From Mucinivorans sp036654415 (GTDB lineage Bacteria > Bacteroidota > Bacteroidia > Bacteroidales > Rikenellaceae), in NCBI GenBank assembly GCA_036654415.1, contig JAVVSB010000004.1:13553-77552 (forward strand): a stretch of 64,000 nucleotides of DNA, in the 5' to 3' direction. Below are positions 17,106 to 24,206 of this stretch, in pieces. Each line of letters begins with the position of its first letter. Positions within the stretch are counted from its first letter, which is position 1. The translations under genes were made by a program, and so were the position numbers. The notes beneath the pieces are model-generated. The model saw only the letters and a program-made list of their open reading frames with translations, made no database searches and was not told the origin of the DNA.

Positions 17106-18107
17106 TTATTTAGTTTGAGCCTGACAAGCGGTAATGGCAATTAAAGAGACGATATCGCTCATCGAACAACCACGCGAAAGGTCGTTAATTGGAGCTGCCA
17201 TACCCTGCAAAACTGGGCCAATAGCCTCGGCATCAGCCAGACGTTGAACCAACTTGTAGGCAATATTACCAACCTCCAATGTAGGGAAGACCAATACATT
17301 AGCATGACCTGCAATTTTAGAACCAGGAGCCTTACTGCTACCAATACCTGGAACAATGGCAGCATCAGCCTGCAATTCGCCATCAATCTGCAAATCGGGT
17401 GCCATCTCTTTGGCCAAACGTGTGGCCTCGACCACCTTGTCCACCATTTCGTGTTTAGCCGAACCCTTGGTCGAGAAGCTAAGCATGGCAATACGTGGAG
17501 TCATACCTGTAATGGCTTGTGTAGTACGACCTGTACTGACTGCAATCTGAGCCAACTCTTCGGCCGTAGGGTCTGGATGAACAGCACAGTCTGCAAAGAC
17601 CATCATACCATTATCACCATAAACTTTATCCTTGAGCAACATAATGAAAGCACCGCTCACAACAGAAACCCCAGGTTTGGTCTTAACATACTGAAAGGCT
17701 GGACGCAACACATCACCCGTTGGGTTGTTGGCTCCAGCCACCTCACCGTCAGCATCGCCAGCCTTTATAATCAAAACAGCTAGGCAAAGAGGATTTTTAA
17801 TCAACACCTCGGCCTGTTCACGCGTTAACCCCTTCGAGGCACGGATTTGGAGCATAAGTTCAATGTACTGCTCTTTTTTAGGATTATTTTCGGGGTCAAT
17901 TATTGTAGCTTTTTCGATAAAAGGCAGGGACCACTCCACGGCATTATCTTTAATAGTTTGAGCATTACCCAACAAAATGATATCGGCAATACCTTGTTCT
18001 ATTACTTCATTTGCGGCACGCAGTGTACGCTCTTCGGTGGCCTCGGGCAACACGATTCTCTTGCATGAGGCTTTGGCCTGCTGCTTAATTTTATCAAGTA
18101 ATTCCAT
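17106..18107 (-). CDS. pta: phosphate acetyltransferase
   Basis: Pta converts acetyl-CoA and phosphate to acetyl phosphate. The 333-residue protein is of the short, single-domain type without the N-terminal DRTGG region of enterobacterial Pta. Family motifs include IVLPEATEERTLRAA (about 19-33), EVAGANNPTGDVLRPAFQ, the DCAVHPDPTAEELAQIA segment and the VLVFPTLEVGNIAYKLVQRL stretch near the C-terminus. Together with ackA it makes the classic acetate-producing pair. Confidence 0.96.
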   Translation of the reverse strand: MELLDKIKQQAKASCKRIVLPEATEERTLRAANEVIEQGIADIILLGNAQTIKDNAVEWSLPFIEKATIIDPENNPKKEQYIELMLQIRASKGLTREQAEVLIKNPLCLAVLIIKAGDADGEVAGANNPTGDVLRPAFQYVKTKPGVSVVSGAFIMLLKDKVYGDNGMMVFADCAVHPDPTAEELAQIAVSTGRTTQAITGMTPRIAMLSFSTKGSAKHEMVDKVVEATRLAKEMAPDLQIDGELQADAAIVPGIGSSKAPGSKIAGHANVLVFPTLEVGNIAYKLVQRLADAEAIGPVLQGMAAPINDLSRGCSMSDIVSLIAITACQAQTK

Positions 18108-18135
18108 TGTAAATTATGTTATTGTTAATAATTTG

Positions 18136-18143
18136 CAAAAGTA
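18136..18143 (-). promoter_or_regulatory. -7 promoter element for pta-ackA
   Basis: On the minus strand this reads TACTTTTG (TAnnTTTG), 28 nt upstream of the pta ATG. The nearest TTTG upstream is about 25 bp away, longer than ideal. Confidence 0.55.
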
Positions 18144-18224
18144 GCTATTTTCTGTGATAATTCCTAATCAAATCACACCTCAACTCACTGGTTTTTGATA
18201 CATAATTTTTAACACCTAAATATA

Positions 18225-18256
18225 TTTGGAAGTGTAAATTATATATCTTATATTTG
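18225..18256 (+). promoter_or_regulatory. promoter of the phase-variable outer-membrane gene
   Basis: TTTG at 18225-18228 and TATATTTG at 18249-18256 are spaced by 20 bp, a full-consensus Bacteroidota promoter. The predicted transcript starts near 18260, leaving an A/T-rich leader of about 28 nt to the ATG at 18289. Confidence 0.75.
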
Positions 18257-18292
18257 TCATAGATTTTTAACTTAAAAAATTTACAATTATGA

Positions 18293-18303
18293 CCCCCCCC
18301 CCC
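18293..18303 (+). repeat. C11 homopolymeric tract at the start of an outer-membrane protein gene
   Basis: Eleven C residues follow the ATGA at 18289-18292. With 11 C, translation from this ATG ends after eleven codons. With 12 C (or 9 C) the ATG is in frame with the downstream signal peptide and barrel. This is the architecture of a slipped-strand phase-variation switch; homopolymer assembly error is the main alternative. Confidence 0.85.
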
Positions 18304-18317
18304 GCAAAAGTCGTCTT

Positions 18318-19007
18318 TTGACGATAAATTCGACTAAACTTTCAGTAACCATAAAAAAGCTAATTCTCCTCCTTATTGTCAACACATTATTTATTAATGT
18401 AGTGAAAGCCCAATCAGTGCAAGAGACCCCTAACGTTTTTTACGGGACTGTGGGTTTGGCCCCTCTGTTCAACAAGGGTGTTGGAGCATCTTTCTCAGCC
18501 AACTACGACCGATACCTGCTTAAATGGTTAAGCGTAGGGGCGACAGTTCAGTTCGATATGCACAATCAATTCCCAAGCTATGCCAATACGATGGATTGGC
18601 AGAGAACTCCACAAAGGGTGACAGAGTTGATAGAGAGTCAGGATGTTAAGAACCCTGATTTTACAGGATGGAAACGCGCCAATATATTTTCGCTCTTTGT
18701 AAACCTAAGGTTTGCACCACTCAACACAAAGCACAGCCTACTAACCATTGGTGGCGGTATAGGGATGCGATTTTCCACGGGCTTATCCTATAACGTGATG
18801 TACCACAATTCTGGCTTCGACCAAAATTACTCGCAATCAGCCATGTGTTCCTTTGCCTATAATGTACAGATACAATATATGTATAAACTGCCAAAACGTT
18901 GGCTAGTTGGCGTGGAGTGCGAAATGTCGGGGCAAACTTCAGCCACCCCAACCGTATACAATTCAACATACTTCACTCCAGCAATTATTTTCGGTCGCCG
19001 TTTCTGA
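18318..19007 (+). CDS. outer-membrane beta-barrel protein, reading frame behind a C11 tract
   Basis: The open frame encodes 229 residues: a signal peptide with hydrophobic core LILLLIVNTLFINVV and cleavage after VKAQ, then a small beta-barrel with alternating patterns and a C-terminal Phe (GRRF). As read, the only in-frame start is TTG 18318. The natural start is probably ATG 18289, which is preceded by a consensus promoter and is one base out of frame through the C11 tract. If one C were added, the protein would start MTPPPPRKSRLLTINS. The barrel family (porin/OmpA-like fold) is not resolved and the ligand is unknown. It ends at a terminator. Confidence 0.8.
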   Translation: MTINSTKLSVTIKKLILLLIVNTLFINVVKAQSVQETPNVFYGTVGLAPLFNKGVGASFSANYDRYLLKWLSVGATVQFDMHNQFPSYANTMDWQRTPQRVTELIESQDVKNPDFTGWKRANIFSLFVNLRFAPLNTKHSLLTIGGGIGMRFSTGLSYNVMYHNSGFDQNYSQSAMCSFAYNVQIQYMYKLPKRWLVGVECEMSGQTSATPTVYNSTYFTPAIIFGRRF

Positions 19008-19033
19008 TAATTCAAATTATTTAGACCAATTCT

Positions 19034-19066
19034 AAAGGCATTTCTTATGAAGAAATGCCTTTTTTT
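19034..19066 (+). terminator. terminator after the outer-membrane protein gene
   Basis: AAAGGCATTTCT (19034-19045) pairs perfectly with AGAAATGCCTTT (19051-19062) around a five-base loop, followed by T residues. Confidence 0.88.
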
Positions 19067-19082
19067 GATGAGAAAAATTAAC

Positions 19083-19090
19083 TACCTTTG
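19083..19090 (+). promoter_or_regulatory. -7 promoter element for the DHS-like/lrgA/ptb operon
   Basis: TACCTTTG matches TAnnTTTG and ends 30 nt before the ATG at 19121. A TTTG at 19064-19067 lies in the preceding terminator's T run, with a short 15-bp spacing. Confidence 0.6.
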
Positions 19091-19120
19091 TGCTACTATA
19101 TTTTAAAATCATAAAAAGAT

Positions 19121-20104
19121 ATGAGTGAAAAACAACGCGGAGCGATTTCGCAATTTATCGAACACCACTACCGCCACTTTAATTCCGCTGCCCTAATGGA
19201 TGCAGCCAAAGGATACGAAACACATATTGCCCAGGGTGGCAAAATGATGATTACACTAGGAGGAGCCATGTCAACGGCTGAACTGGGTTTATCACTGGCC
19301 GAGATGATTCGCCAAGACAAAGTACACATCATAACCTGCACGGGGGCCAACCTCGAAGAGGACTTGATGAATTTGGTGGCCCATTCGCACTACAAACGTG
19401 TGCCAAACTATCGCGACTTGACACCTGCACAAGAGCGTGAACTGCTTGACAACCACATGAATCGTGTAACAGACACCTGCATCCCCGAAGAGGAAGCTTT
19501 CCGCCGTCTACAGGGACATATCAGCAAGATATGGAAAGATGCCGATGCCAAGGGCGAACGTTATCTCCCTCATGAATATATGTATAAGTTAATTCGTAGT
19601 GGTGTATTGGAACAATATTACGAGATTGACCCCAAAAACAGTTGGATGCTGGCCGCGTGCGAAAAAAACATACCTATCATCTGCCCAGGATGGGAAGATT
19701 CAACCATGGGTAACATATTCACCAGCTACGTTATCAAAGGCGAATGCAAAGCCTCAACCGTGAAAAGTGGTATTGAATATATGATTTACCTAACCGAGTG
19801 GTACCGAGCTAATTCAGCAGGTAAAGGGGTCGGGTTCTTCCAGATAGCAGGTGGTATCTCTGGCGACTTTCCAATTTGCTGTGTGCCAATGATGTACCAA
19901 GACCTTGGGTGGACTGAAGTTCCTTTTTGGGCCTACTTCTGCCAGATTTCCGACTCTACAACCTCATACGGTTCATATTCGGGAGCAGTGCCTAACGAAA
20001 AAATCACATGGGGCAAGCTCGATGCCGACACCCCTAAATTTATTGTTGAAAGCGATGCCACCATCGTAGCACCTCTTATCTTTGCCTGGGTACTTGGGTG
20101 GTAA
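19121..20104 (+). CDS. deoxyhypusine synthase-like protein
   Basis: The 327-residue protein belongs to the deoxyhypusine synthase (DHS) superfamily, which uses NAD and spermidine to move an aminobutyl group. The region equivalent to the active-site Lys of eukaryotic DHS is conserved as EKITWGKL (Lys about 299), and the NAD-binding segments MITLGGAMSTAELG and IITCTGANLEEDL are present. Bacteria lack the eIF5A substrate, so a polyamine role such as homospermidine formation is more likely, but this is inference. Its stop overlaps the lrgA GTG start by 7 nt, and ptb follows, so the three are likely one transcript. Confidence 0.9.
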   Translation: MSEKQRGAISQFIEHHYRHFNSAALMDAAKGYETHIAQGGKMMITLGGAMSTAELGLSLAEMIRQDKVHIITCTGANLEEDLMNLVAHSHYKRVPNYRDLTPAQERELLDNHMNRVTDTCIPEEEAFRRLQGHISKIWKDADAKGERYLPHEYMYKLIRSGVLEQYYEIDPKNSWMLAACEKNIPIICPGWEDSTMGNIFTSYVIKGECKASTVKSGIEYMIYLTEWYRANSAGKGVGFFQIAGGISGDFPICCVPMMYQDLGWTEVPFWAYFCQISDSTTSYGSYSGAVPNEKITWGKLDADTPKFIVESDATIVAPLIFAWVLGW

Positions 20105-20457
20105 AAATTTTTCAAATCTTAACACAGATTTTTTGGATACTATTTTTCTATGCCCTAGGCACGGGAGTTAGTTTTCTTATTGGAGGCATCATCCCAGGTA
20201 GCGTTATCGGGATGATGTCTCTTTTTGTAGCACTCTCCCTAGGTTGGTTAAAGCCAGAGAAGGTTCAAAAAGTGGCTCAGTGGCTCATCCGTTATATGGT
20301 GCTATTTTTTCTGCCACCCGCCATTGGCATCATAGCTGCTTGGGACAGAGTTAGTGGCGATATTTTGGCAATTGGAGTGGCCATGGTAGTCAGTACCACT
20401 TTGGTTATTGTCAGCGTAGCATGGACTCAGGAATTTTTTGAAAAGCATAGAAAATAA
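20098..20457 (+). CDS. lrgA: LrgA/CidA-family holin-like protein
   Basis: This is a 119-residue protein with four hydrophobic segments and the family stretch GGIIPGSVIGMMSLFVALSLG (only partly conserved) that identifies CidA/LrgA. LrgA works with LrgB in membrane permeability, autolysis control or metabolite export. No ATG is available upstream of the conserved region; GTG 20098, which overlaps the end of the DHS-like gene, is the best start. The partner lrgB is at 384-1079 on the opposite strand. Confidence 0.88.
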   Translation: MVKIFQILTQIFWILFFYALGTGVSFLIGGIIPGSVIGMMSLFVALSLGWLKPEKVQKVAQWLIRYMVLFFLPPAIGIIAAWDRVSGDILAIGVAMVVSTTLVIVSVAWTQEFFEKHRK

Positions 20458-20468
20458 TAATTAACACA

Positions 20469-21371
20469 ATGATTACAAAATTAGAACAATTGACAGAAGC
20501 TGTCAAACTACGCCATCGCAGGCGGTTAGTGGTGGCATACGCACAAGATGCTCACACACTTTGTGCGGTAAACGAAGCCGTGCAAATGGGCATAATCGAG
20601 GCGATTCTGATTGGCAATCGCAAAGAGATTAAGACCGTAGCCGATGAAAATAATATTGACTTAGAACCTTTTATGATTCGCGAAGAGACTTCTGATACAG
20701 CCTGTGTGGCACACGCGGTGTCGATGGTACGCAACGGGCAGGCCGATATTTTAATGAAGGGGCTGGTTAGTACCGATAAATATATGCGCGGTATTCTTAG
20801 CAAAGAGAACGGATTGGTACCACCTAAAGCCACGCTTAGCCATGTGGCTGTTTTGGAGATACCTTCGTACCATAAACTACTTGTAATAACCGATGTAGCA
20901 GTTATACCTACACCTGAGCTTAGTCAAAAAATTGCTATGGTAAAGTACGTGGGTACAGTGGCCAAAACCTTAGGTATCCAGGTGCCTAGAATTGCAATGA
21001 TTACACCCACCGAACAGGTATTGCCTGGGATTCAATCATGTTTTGATGCGGCTGTTATTGCCAAGATGAGCGAACGTGGACAGTTCCCTGGTTTGATTGT
21101 CGATGGCCCTTTGGCCTTGGACGTGGCTATAGACCCAGAAACAGTAAAAGTAAAACGACTAACCTCGGCCGTAGGTGGCGATGCCGACTGTTTGGTGTTT
21201 CCAAACTTGGAGGCAGCGAATGTGTTTTTCAAGACAGCAACCAAGATGATGGGGGCCAAACTAGCCGCCATGGTTGTCGGTACCAACTCCCCTTGTGTAT
21301 TGACCTCGCGCGGTGACAGCCAACAAAGTAAACTATACTCAATTGCCTTGGCCGCACTATCGGTCAAATAG
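20469..21371 (+). CDS. ptb: phosphate butyryltransferase-like phosphotransacylase
   Basis: The 300-residue protein is of the phosphate acetyl/butyryltransferase superfamily and best resembles Ptb, which converts butyryl-CoA or branched acyl-CoA to the acyl phosphate. It shows GIIEAILIGNRKEI (about 41-54), ADILMKGLVSTDKYMRGIL, ITDVAVIPTPEL and CLVFPNLEAANVFFK. It differs clearly from the Pta at 17106. A butyrate kinase normally follows ptb but none is in this window; AckA nearby could act on the product (inference). Confidence 0.88.
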   Translation: MITKLEQLTEAVKLRHRRRLVVAYAQDAHTLCAVNEAVQMGIIEAILIGNRKEIKTVADENNIDLEPFMIREETSDTACVAHAVSMVRNGQADILMKGLVSTDKYMRGILSKENGLVPPKATLSHVAVLEIPSYHKLLVITDVAVIPTPELSQKIAMVKYVGTVAKTLGIQVPRIAMITPTEQVLPGIQSCFDAAVIAKMSERGQFPGLIVDGPLALDVAIDPETVKVKRLTSAVGGDADCLVFPNLEAANVFFKTATKMMGAKLAAMVVGTNSPCVLTSRGDSQQSKLYSIALAALSVK

Positions 21372-21388
21372 AGTAGACATTAAAAACA

Positions 21389-21430
21389 AATAACAGAGGC
21401 CCAACCTAAAAATGTTGGGCCTCTGTTATT
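21389..21430. terminator. bidirectional terminator between ptb and tRNA-Thr
   Basis: A perfect 17-bp stem (21389-21405 with 21414-21430; core ACAGAGGCCCAAC) and an eight-base loop separate the convergent ptb and tRNA genes. The hairpin abuts the CCA end of the tRNA. Confidence 0.85.
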
Positions 21431-21431
21431 G

Positions 21432-21507
21432 TGGAGCCACAAGCCAGATTCGAACTGGCGACCTTTTCGTTACGAATGAAATGCTCTACCGACTGAGCTA
21501 TTGTGGC
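21432..21507 (-). tRNA. tRNA-Thr (anticodon CGU)
   Basis: The minus strand folds as a 76-nt cloverleaf: acceptor GCCACAA/TTGTGGC, D arm GCTC/GAGC, anticodon loop TTCGTAA giving anticodon CGT, T arm GCCAG/CTGGC with TTCGAAT loop, discriminator T and an encoded CCA. The last anticodon-stem pair (A31 with C39) is mismatched; the other four pairs are Watson-Crick. Confidence 0.95.
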
Positions 21508-21519
21508 AATTATTTGATT

Positions 21520-22089
21520 TTAAGGGTAATAATCCTTTATCTCGGTAATTAATGTATCAAAAGAACTTCGCAGAGCCTCAATGGCCTCTCTAATTTTCCA
21601 ACTCTCTCGCCCTTGGTCCGTGTAGTTTGAAATCGTACGCAATTGCAAAAAATCAACTCCACAACACTGTGCAGCCTTAAAAAACGCTGCCCCCTCCATG
21701 GTCTCAATCTGAGCACTACCTCTACTAATAATAGGTGTGCAAGCAGTATTAACACTAATAGCCGAGACTGACGTTAAAGAAAATTTAGTAGCCAAAGGAC
21801 ACTTCAAAATTTCACTCTCAAAAGGTTCAAACCTATCCCCACGCCAAGCTCCTAAATCACCTTGATAATCTGTGGCTACCAAAACCGATTCGCAAAGGTA
21901 TAAATTTTTTGTTAATCCACCAGCAATTCCAACCTGAATTGCTAATTTTGGCGAAAAATTTATCAATCGTTCAGTCACCACTCTGGCTGTACTACCAGCC
22001 CCAATACCAGTCACACAAGTCTCAAATTCCAACCCTTCAAATGGTTGGAGTTCCATGGCTGTAGCTGCCAAAATAAGAATATCTTTCAT
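21520..22089 (-). CDS. mqnB: futalosine hydrolase
   Basis: MqnB removes the base from futalosine in the alternative (futalosine) menaquinone pathway and is related to MTA/SAH nucleosidases. The 190-residue protein starts MKDILILAATAMEL, has the glycine motif TGIGAGSTA (about 29-37), the AIQVGIAGGL segment and the substrate-site IETMEGAAFFKAA followed by FLQLRTISNYT. I chose ATG 22089; the longer reading from 22185 would run through the -7 box at 22095-22102. No other mqn genes are in the window. MTA/SAH nucleosidase activity is the alternative. Confidence 0.88.
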   Translation of the reverse strand: MKDILILAATAMELQPFEGLEFETCVTGIGAGSTARVVTERLINFSPKLAIQVGIAGGLTKNLYLCESVLVATDYQGDLGAWRGDRFEPFESEILKCPLATKFSLTSVSAISVNTACTPIISRGSAQIETMEGAAFFKAAQCCGVDFLQLRTISNYTDQGRESWKIREAIEALRSSFDTLITEIKDYYP

Positions 22090-22094
22090 GCTGA

Positions 22095-22102
22095 CAAAGG
22101 TA
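22095..22102 (-). promoter_or_regulatory. -7 promoter element for mqnB (near-leaderless)
   Basis: The minus strand reads TACCTTTG and ends only 5 nt before the mqnB ATG, so the transcript would begin at or within a few bases of the start codon. Confidence 0.55.
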
Positions 22103-22117
22103 CAAAAAATATCTACA

Positions 22118-22170
22118 TGACAGAATTTGTCAGAATTTGGCAGGCCAAGGGAGTTTGGCACAAAGATTGT
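22118..22170 (+). promoter_or_regulatory. tandem TGnCAG repeats and a sigma-54-like element upstream of dnaK
   Basis: TGACAGAATT, TGTCAGAATT and TGGCAGGCCA follow one another at 22118, 22128 and 22138, exactly 10 bp apart. They are followed by TTTGGCACAAAGATTGT (22154-22170), which has the GG-N10-G spacing of a -24/-12 element but T instead of C at the last position. No good TAnnTTTG box precedes dnaK. A regulatory role in stress expression is inferred. Confidence 0.45.
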
Positions 22171-22212
22171 AGATAAGGCAGACAAAGAAATTAATTAAAA
22201 AACAATACAACA

Positions 22213-24126
22213 ATGGCAAAAATTATTGGAATCGACCTTGGTACAACCAACTCTTGCGTCTCTGTAATGGAGGGTAACGACCCTGTGGTTATACCTTCAG
22301 CAGAGGGACAACGTACCACCCCTTCGATAGTAGCCTTCACAAAAGAAGGTGAGCGTAAAGTGGGAGAACCTGCTAAACGTCAAGCAATTACTAATCCTGA
22401 AAACACTATTTTTTCAATTAAACGTTTTATGGGTGAAAGTTTTGAACAGGTAAGCAAAGAGATTGCACGCGTACCATATAAAGTGGTGCGAAGCGCAAAT
22501 GATACACCTGTAATCGAAATTGTAGATAAGAAATATACACCACAAGAGATATCGGCAATGATTCTTCAGAAGATGAAAAAGACAGCCGAGGATTACTTGG
22601 GCCAGTCAGTACATGAGGCTGTTATTACCGTGCCTGCTTATTTCTCAGACTCTCAGCGTCAAGCTACAAAAGAAGCAGGTGAGATTGCAGGACTAAAAGT
22701 TCGTCGTATCATCAACGAGCCTACAGCAGCGGCTTTGGCCTATGGTTTGGACCGCGCTAATAAGGATGAAAAGATTGCAGTCTTTGACCTTGGTGGTGGT
22801 ACATTCGATATCTCTATTTTGGAGTTAGGTGATGGCGTCTTTGAGGTAAAATCAACTAATGGTGATACACACTTGGGTGGTGATGACTTCGACCACGTTA
22901 TTATTGACTTCTTGGCTGAGGAGTTTAAAAGTCAACACAACGTTGACCTACGCCGCGACCCAATGGCATTACAACGTTTGAAAGAGGCTGCCGAAAAAGC
23001 TAAAATTGAGCTTTCGTCTGCAACACAGACAGAAATCAACCTGCCTTATATTATGCCTATCGACGGCATACCTCAGCACTTAGTAGTTAGCCTTACACGT
23101 GCCAAGTTTGAGCAACTAGCCGACCGCTTGATACAATCTACCATTGAGCCATGCCGTAAAGCCTTGGCTGATGCAGGTCTTCAGGCCTCTCAAGTTGACG
23201 AGGTGATTTTGGTTGGTGGTTCAACCCGTATGCCCGCTATCCAGGCTGTAGTTGAAAAGTTCTTTGGCAAGGTGCCTAACCGTAGTGTTAACCCAGACGA
23301 AGTAGTAGCCATTGGTGCTGCAATTCAAGGTGGTGTGCTCACTGGCGAAGTTAAAGATGTGTTACTGCTAGACGTAACCCCTCTATCGCTGGGTATAGAA
23401 ACCATGGGTGGAGTAATGACCAAACTTATCGAGTCTAACACCACTATACCAACCAAGAAGAGCGAGACATTCTCAACGGCCAGCGACAACCAGCCTTCGG
23501 TACAGATTCATGTTATTCAAGGTGAGCGTCCATTGGCCTCACAGAACAAATCATTGGGTCAGTTCCACTTGGACGGTATTCCAATGGCTCCGCGTGGTGT
23601 ACCTCAGATTGAAGTTACATTCGATATTGACGCCAACGGCATCCTCCACGTTTCGGCCAAAGATAAGGGTACAGGTAAAGAGCAATCCATACGTATCGAA
23701 GCTAGTTCAGGTTTAACTGAAGCCGAAATCGAGCGTATGCGTACAGAAGCTCGTGCCAACGAAGCTACCGACCGTGCCGAAAAAGAGCGTATTGACAAGC
23801 TAAACCAAGCCGATGCGTTGATTTTTAGCACCGAGAAACAGCTCAAAGAGTATGGTGATAAAATTTCTGCAGACAAAAAAGCTACTATAGAGACTGCATT
23901 AGCTGGCTTGAAAGATGCTCATAAGTCACAAAACCTAGCCGATATAGACAACTTTACAGATGCCATGACCAAGGCTTGGGAAGCTGCCTCACAAGATATG
24001 CAAGGCTCGGCCTCGGCTTCTGCTGGACCTGGGGCAGGTTCTCAGCAACAACAACAAGCCAAGCAAGAATCTACCCAACAGGGCAATCAAGAACCACAGG
24101 ATGTGGAGTTTGAAGAGGTCAAATAA
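22213..24126 (+). CDS. dnaK: molecular chaperone DnaK (Hsp70)
   Basis: The 637-residue Hsp70 folds and protects proteins with DnaJ and GrpE. It has the ATPase start IIGIDLGTTNSCVSVMEG, the phosphate motifs VFDLGGGTFDISILE (about 195) and VGGSTRMPAIQ (about 337), the interdomain linker VLLLDVTPLSLG (about 386), and a substrate domain ending in a Gln/Ala/Gly-rich lid tail with the EEVK terminus typical of DnaK. It stands alone; dnaJ and grpE are not adjacent, as is usual in Bacteroidales. Confidence 0.98.
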   Translation: MAKIIGIDLGTTNSCVSVMEGNDPVVIPSAEGQRTTPSIVAFTKEGERKVGEPAKRQAITNPENTIFSIKRFMGESFEQVSKEIARVPYKVVRSANDTPVIEIVDKKYTPQEISAMILQKMKKTAEDYLGQSVHEAVITVPAYFSDSQRQATKEAGEIAGLKVRRIINEPTAAALAYGLDRANKDEKIAVFDLGGGTFDISILELGDGVFEVKSTNGDTHLGGDDFDHVIIDFLAEEFKSQHNVDLRRDPMALQRLKEAAEKAKIELSSATQTEINLPYIMPIDGIPQHLVVSLTRAKFEQLADRLIQSTIEPCRKALADAGLQASQVDEVILVGGSTRMPAIQAVVEKFFGKVPNRSVNPDEVVAIGAAIQGGVLTGEVKDVLLLDVTPLSLGIETMGGVMTKLIESNTTIPTKKSETFSTASDNQPSVQIHVIQGERPLASQNKSLGQFHLDGIPMAPRGVPQIEVTFDIDANGILHVSAKDKGTGKEQSIRIEASSGLTEAEIERMRTEARANEATDRAEKERIDKLNQADALIFSTEKQLKEYGDKISADKKATIETALAGLKDAHKSQNLADIDNFTDAMTKAWEAASQDMQGSASASAGPGAGSQQQQQAKQESTQQGNQEPQDVEFEEVK

Positions 24127-24150
24127 AACCGACTCAATAACGTTTTGAAG

Positions 24151-24190
24151 AAGCAATGCCGCACTTTTTTGAGTGTGGCATTGCTTTTTT
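24151..24190 (+). terminator. terminator after dnaK
   Basis: AAGCAATGCCGCAC pairs with GTGTGGCATTGCTT (one G-U) around a T-rich loop, then TTTTT. Confidence 0.85.
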
Positions 24191-24193
24191 TAC

Positions 24194-24201
24194 TACCTTT
24201 G
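24194..24201 (+). promoter_or_regulatory. -7 promoter element for the metallophosphoesterase (near-leaderless)
   Basis: TACCTTTG ends 5 nt before the ATG at 24207, the same geometry as at mqnB. It overlaps the end of the dnaK terminator region. Confidence 0.5.
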
Positions 24202-24206
24202 TTCGC

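Noticed and set aside
17244..17783. 179-codon open frame antisense to pta
   Set aside because: The translation is rich in Thr/His/Asn without any motif and lies wholly within pta; rejected as a shadow.
21520..22185. Longer 221-codon reading of mqnB
   Set aside because: The extra N-terminus has no family similarity and would start upstream of the TACCTTTG box that precedes ATG 22089.
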